Positions 5,920 through 8,775 of a stretch of DNA of 8,775 bases are shown here, one piece after another (position 1 is the first letter of the stretch; every line of letters starts with the position of its first letter). Below the pieces are notes generated by a model that was given only the letters and a program-made list of their open reading frames with translations, had not been told where the DNA came from and made no database searches. Location: NCBI GenBank assembly GCA_023424475.1, contig JAFADX010000166.1, positions 1 to 8,775 on the forward strand, given 5' to 3'. Made by a program: the position numbers and the translations under genes. Source of the stretch: Pseudomonadota bacterium (GTDB taxonomy: Bacteria; Pseudomonadota; Alphaproteobacteria; Acetobacterales; Acetobacteraceae).

Positions 5920-7151
5920 GCGGCGAGCACCCCGGCCTCCCGCAGCCGCGAGATCAGCGCGGGCGCGTCGAGCGCGGGATAGGCGGCGCGCAGTTCCGCC
6001 TCGCTGAAGCTCGGGCGGGCGAGGATCCAGGCCGAGGCCTCGACCTCGCCATAGGTCATGGCGATGACGCCGGCGCCGGTCTTGAGGCCGAACTCGCTGC
6101 CGCGCCGCACGGGGCGGGCTTCGCCGACCACGCGCAGCGCCGGGCCGGCGGGCGCGGATGGCGGGGGCGATGGCGCGGCCGGTGCGGCGGCCGGCGCCGC
6201 CTCCCCGCGCGCGGCGAGCAGGTCGTAGCCGCCGCGCTCGAAGCGGTAGTCGCGCACGAAGCCTTCGAGGATCTCGAGCACCCGCGGATCGCGCGCGAAC
6301 TCCGAGAGCGTCCGGCCGAGCAGCGCGGCGCGCTGCGTCAGCGCGTATCTCGCGGCCGGGCTGCCGTCCTGGCGCGGCAGCGGCTTGCGGAACTCGGGGT
6401 CGTGCAGCGCGCGCTCGGCGAGGATGTTCGCGAAGTCGAGCCCGAGCGGCGCATGCACGCCATAGGCGACATGGACCGAGTTCGGCGCCTCGGCCAGCGC
6501 GTCGTGGTACCAGCCGCGCGGCAGGTAGAGGATGTCGCCCTTCTTCAGCACCACGCGCTGGCGCAGGGCGCCCTTGGCGCGCTCGTGCACCTCCTGCGGC
6601 TGGCCGCGGAAGATGGTGTGGGCGATCGGCCATTCGGCGCGGCCTTCCCAGATGTTCCAGGCCTTCTCGCCTTCCACCTGCAGGGCCCAGACGTCGTGGG
6701 TGTCGTAATGGGCGTGGAACGCCTTGTGCGACTGCCAGGAGATGTAGACGTTGGCCTGCGCCTTCCCGAGCCCGGCGCCTTCCAGCGCAGCGGAGACGGC
6801 GGCGAGGCCGGGCGTCAGGCTGTCCACGTCGTTCATCACCACCGAGGCGCCGCGGCGCACCCAGTCCTGCACCTTCGCCGCGACCGGCTGCAGCACCGGT
6901 GCCCCGTCGCGCGAGGTCGCCTTCGCGCTGTACTGCGCCGGCGGCACCGGCACGCTGTCGAGCACGAGCCTGAAGCTCGTCTCGGTCCAGATGTGCGTCA
7001 TGCCGAGCAGGCGGTCGATCGAGGCCCAGTCGAGCACCTGCGCGAACTTGCCGGCCGCACCCGGGATATGGAGCGGCTGGCGGTCGTGGAACTCCGCCAT
7101 GAAGTGCTCGGGCGTGACGGGCGCGAGCAGGCTGTCGAGGGTGATGCTCAT
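5916..7151 (-). CDS. JmjC/cupin_4 2-oxoglutarate- and Fe(II)-dependent oxygenase, ROXA-like
   Basis: The 411-residue cytoplasmic protein resembles bacterial ribosomal-oxygenase-type JmjC proteins (cupin_4 family; E. coli RoxA/YcfD hydroxylates an Arg of ribosomal protein L16). The N-terminus (LDSLLAPVTPEHFMAEF, PLHIPG) is typical. The iron-binding facial triad is visible as H148-x-D150 in HAHYDTHD, followed by VWALQVEGEKAWNIWE, with H216 in GDILYLPRGWYHDAL. After the double-stranded beta-helix come a helical region, an Ala/Pro-rich linker (about 316-338) and a C-terminal domain (about 339-411) that fits the winged-helix tail seen in this group. The substrate cannot be read from the sequence; ribosomal protein hydroxylation is inferred from the family. 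The start at 7151 has only a weak purine stretch (AGCAGG) close to the ATG but matches the family N-terminus. The stop overlaps the OmpA-like gene start. The gene is divergent from the glutamate dehydrogenase. Confidence 0.88.
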   Translation of the reverse strand: MSITLDSLLAPVTPEHFMAEFHDRQPLHIPGAAGKFAQVLDWASIDRLLGMTHIWTETSFRLVLDSVPVPPAQYSAKATSRDGAPVLQPVAAKVQDWVRRGASVVMNDVDSLTPGLAAVSAALEGAGLGKAQANVYISWQSHKAFHAHYDTHDVWALQVEGEKAWNIWEGRAEWPIAHTIFRGQPQEVHERAKGALRQRVVLKKGDILYLPRGWYHDALAEAPNSVHVAYGVHAPLGLDFANILAERALHDPEFRKPLPRQDGSPAARYALTQRAALLGRTLSEFARDPRVLEILEGFVRDYRFERGGYDLLAARGEAAPAAAPAAPSPPPSAPAGPALRVVGEARPVRRGSEFGLKTGAGVIAMTYGEVEASAWILARPSFSEAELRAAYPALDAPALISRLREAGVLAA

Positions 7152-7255
7152 GCCTGCTGTTTAGCCTGTTGCGTCGCGCCGCGGCAGGGGAATGGTGGAC
7201 GCGGCAGCCCGGTCGGCGCACCCTGCGGCCCCCGGAGGAACACGGAGGCCCCAAG
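7152..7255. other. Divergent intergenic region between oxygenase and glutamate dehydrogenase genes
   Basis: This 104-bp segment must hold the control sequences of both divergent genes. I see no convincing -35/-10 pair in either direction. A TTGCGT at 7169-7174 on the plus strand has no good -10 partner, and the only AT-rich patch (7158-7170) lies next to the oxygenase start. Apart from the doubled GGAGG near the dehydrogenase start I can support no motif. Confidence 0.5.
7234..7248 (+). promoter_or_regulatory. Two Shine-Dalgarno sequences before the glutamate dehydrogenase start
   Basis: GGAGG occurs at 7234-7238 and again at 7244-7248. The second lies seven bases before the ATG at 7256, an ideal distance, and decides that start. 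The upstream copy may be chance or may help load ribosomes. Confidence 0.65.
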
Positions 7256-8775
7256 ATGCCGGACGACACGGCCGCCCTTCCCGATACGGCACGCGCCGAG
7301 ATCCTGCGCGCGGCGGAGGAAGCCCTGGCCCGCCTGGCGCCCGCATTGCCCCCGGACGCCGCGCGGCTGCTGCAGGCGCTGCATGCCGGCGTGCCGACGG
7401 CGGAACTGGCGGCCGCCCCGCCCGAGGCCCTCGCCGGCGCCGCGGCCAGCCTTTTCGCCTTCGTGGCGGATCGGACGCCCGGCCGGGCCAAGTCGCGGAT
7501 CCTGCCGCCCGGCCCCCGCACCGGGCCCCGCCCGGTGGCCGAGATCGTCACCGACGACATGCCCTTCCTCGTCGATTCGGTGCTGGCCGCGCTGGCGCTG
7601 CACGGGCGCTCGGTCAATTCGCTGTTGCATCCGGTGCTCGGCGTGCGGCGGGACGAGGCCGGGCATCTGCTCGCCCTCGACCCCGCCTCCCCGGCGCGGG
7701 AGAGCATGATGCGCGTCACCATCGGTGCCGCCGGGCCCGTCCTGTCGGGCATGCCGCATGGTGCGGGGGACGCGCTCGATACGCTCGAATCGGCGATCGC
7801 CCGTGCGCTTGCCGACGTGCGCGCGGCGACCGGCGCCTTCCCGGCCATGGTCACGCTGCTGGAAAGCGCGATGGACGAGGTCGGCGCCGCCGGCGGGCCG
7901 GTCGCGGACGAGGCCGTCGCCTTCCTGCAATGGATGATCGAGGACAATTTCGTCCTGCTCGGCCATCGCCATTACGAACTGAAGCCCGACGGCTCGATCG
8001 CCATCGTCGCGGCGGAGAACCTCGGCCTGCTGGCCGACCCCGCGGTGCCGGTCTTCGACGCCCTGCGCGACCTCTCGGCCGTGCCGCCCGCCGTCCGGAG
8101 TGCGCTCGCCGACCCGACGCCGCTGACCGTCGCCAAGGCGAACATGCGCTCGACGGTGCATCGCCCGCAGCACGCCGACGCCATCGCGACGCGCATCTAC
8201 GATGCCGATGGCCGCGTCGTCGGCGGCCGCGTCTTCCTCGGCCTCTTCGCCGCTGCGGCCTACAACCGCAATCCACGCTCCATTCCGCTGCTGCGGCGCA
8301 AGTGCGAGCAGATCCTCGAGATGGCGGGGGTCGATCCGGACAGCCATGACGGCCGCGCCCTGCGCAACATCCTCGACACCTGGCCGCGCGACGAGCTGTT
8401 CCAAGCGCCCGAGCCGGCAATCCTCGCCGGCGCGCGGCGGGCGCTCGACCTGACCATCCGCCCGCGCGCCGCGCTGACGGTGCGGGCCGACCCCTTCGAA
8501 CGCTTCGTCTCCGCCATCGCCTGGCTGCCGCGCGACACCTTCGACACCAGCCTGCGCGAGCGGGTCGGCCAGATGATCGCGCGCGCCTATGCCGGGCGGC
8601 TCTCAGCCGTCTACATCGCCCTCGGCGACGCGCCGCTGGCGCGGGTCCACTACATCATCGCCACCCGGCCGGGCGCCGTGCCCGCGGTCGATCCGGCGGT
8701 GCTCGAGGCGACCATCGCGCAGGCGGCGCGCGGCTTCGGCGAGCGGCTCGCGGAGGCGCTCGCGGCGACCGACGG
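7256..8775 (+). CDS. NAD-dependent glutamate dehydrogenase, large (GDH-180) type, N-terminal part
   Basis: The frame is open from the ATG at 7256 to the window end (506 full codons). The full-length enzyme is normally about 1,500-1,600 residues, so roughly the first third is present. Recognisable segments are EIVTDDMPFLVDSVLAAL in the N-terminal ACT-like region, then HPVLGVRRDEAG, then FLQWMIEDNFVLLGHRHYEL, then NILDTWPRDELFQ, and then DPFERFVSAIAWLPRDTFDTS. These are conserved in the large bacterial NAD-GDH family (GdhB of Pseudomonas, GdhZ of Caulobacter). The enzyme oxidatively deaminates glutamate to 2-oxoglutarate and ammonium with NAD+, mainly in amino-acid catabolism. The catalytic Rossmann-fold domain is beyond the edge. 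GGAGG seven bases upstream fixes the start. The gene is divergent from the oxygenase, which uses 2-oxoglutarate as co-substrate; any functional link is speculation. No frameshift is visible in the portion present. Confidence 0.92.
   Translation, partial: MPDDTAALPDTARAEILRAAEEALARLAPALPPDAARLLQALHAGVPTAELAAAPPEALAGAAASLFAFVADRTPGRAKSRILPPGPRTGPRPVAEIVTDDMPFLVDSVLAALALHGRSVNSLLHPVLGVRRDEAGHLLALDPASPARESMMRVTIGAAGPVLSGMPHGAGDALDTLESAIARALADVRAATGAFPAMVTLLESAMDEVGAAGGPVADEAVAFLQWMIEDNFVLLGHRHYELKPDGSIAIVAAENLGLLADPAVPVFDALRDLSAVPPAVRSALADPTPLTVAKANMRSTVHRPQHADAIATRIYDADGRVVGGRVFLGLFAAAAYNRNPRSIPLLRRKCEQILEMAGVDPDSHDGRALRNILDTWPRDELFQAPEPAILAGARRALDLTIRPRAALTVRADPFERFVSAIAWLPRDTFDTSLRERVGQMIARAYAGRLSAVYIALGDAPLARVHYIIATRPGAVPAVDPAVLEATIAQAARGFGERLAEALAATD

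Noticed and set aside
7169..7197. Possible dehydrogenase promoter (TTGCGT with a downstream hexamer)
   Set aside because: The best -10 candidate at suitable spacing matches only three of six bases, which is chance level.
5781..7709. Long plus-strand open frame opposite the oxygenase gene
   Set aside because: It has Arg/Gly/Ala-rich, low-complexity translation with no motif and overlaps the JmjC gene and the true dehydrogenase frame.
7148..8404. Minus-strand open frame opposite the glutamate dehydrogenase
   Set aside because: It is antisense to a gene with several conserved NAD-GDH segments. Its own translation is His/Arg/Gly-rich with no family resemblance.

Overview
The window is very GC-rich. 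Its protein families (a YjbH/YjbF pair, a very large NAD-type glutamate dehydrogenase, and a JmjC/cupin oxygenase with Ala/Pro linkers) suggest an alphaproteobacterium, probably of the Acetobacteraceae (Roseomonas-like). The taxonomic call is inference from composition and gene content only. There are eight protein-coding genes, the first and last cut by the window edges. I see no RNA genes, insertion sequences, CRISPR arrays or origins, and no intergenic gap longer than about 110 bp.

Left part (1-3047): an exopolysaccharide or capsule export and assembly block. The C-terminal part of a YjbH-family outer-membrane protein is followed on the same strand by a polytopic polyprenyl-phosphate sugar-1-phosphate transferase of the WecA/WbpL type, which would start assembly of a lipid-linked glycan. 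A YjbF/GfcB-type lipoprotein converges on it from the other strand, overlapping its 3' end by 17 bp. YjbF and YjbH are normally partners in one operon (yjbEFGH, gfcABCDE); here they lie on opposite strands with the transferase between them. The lipoprotein has a candidate promoter placed so that transcription would start on the A of its ATG.

Middle part (3103-7151): four minus-strand genes in two translationally coupled pairs. The first pair is a JmjC/cupin_4 oxygenase (ROXA-like) whose stop overlaps the start of a small secreted OmpA-C-like protein (ATGA). After a perfect 8-bp hairpin comes the second pair: a secreted protein made of five roughly 80-residue repeats, each with one Cys pair and a GPDxLG-type motif, whose stop overlaps (ATGA) the start of a secreted protein with two canonical EF-hand loops. 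This run of envelope proteins is the least explained part of the window.

Right part (7152-8775): a 104-bp divergent intergenic region, then the first 506 codons of a large NAD-dependent glutamate dehydrogenase (GDH-180 type), reading out of the window.
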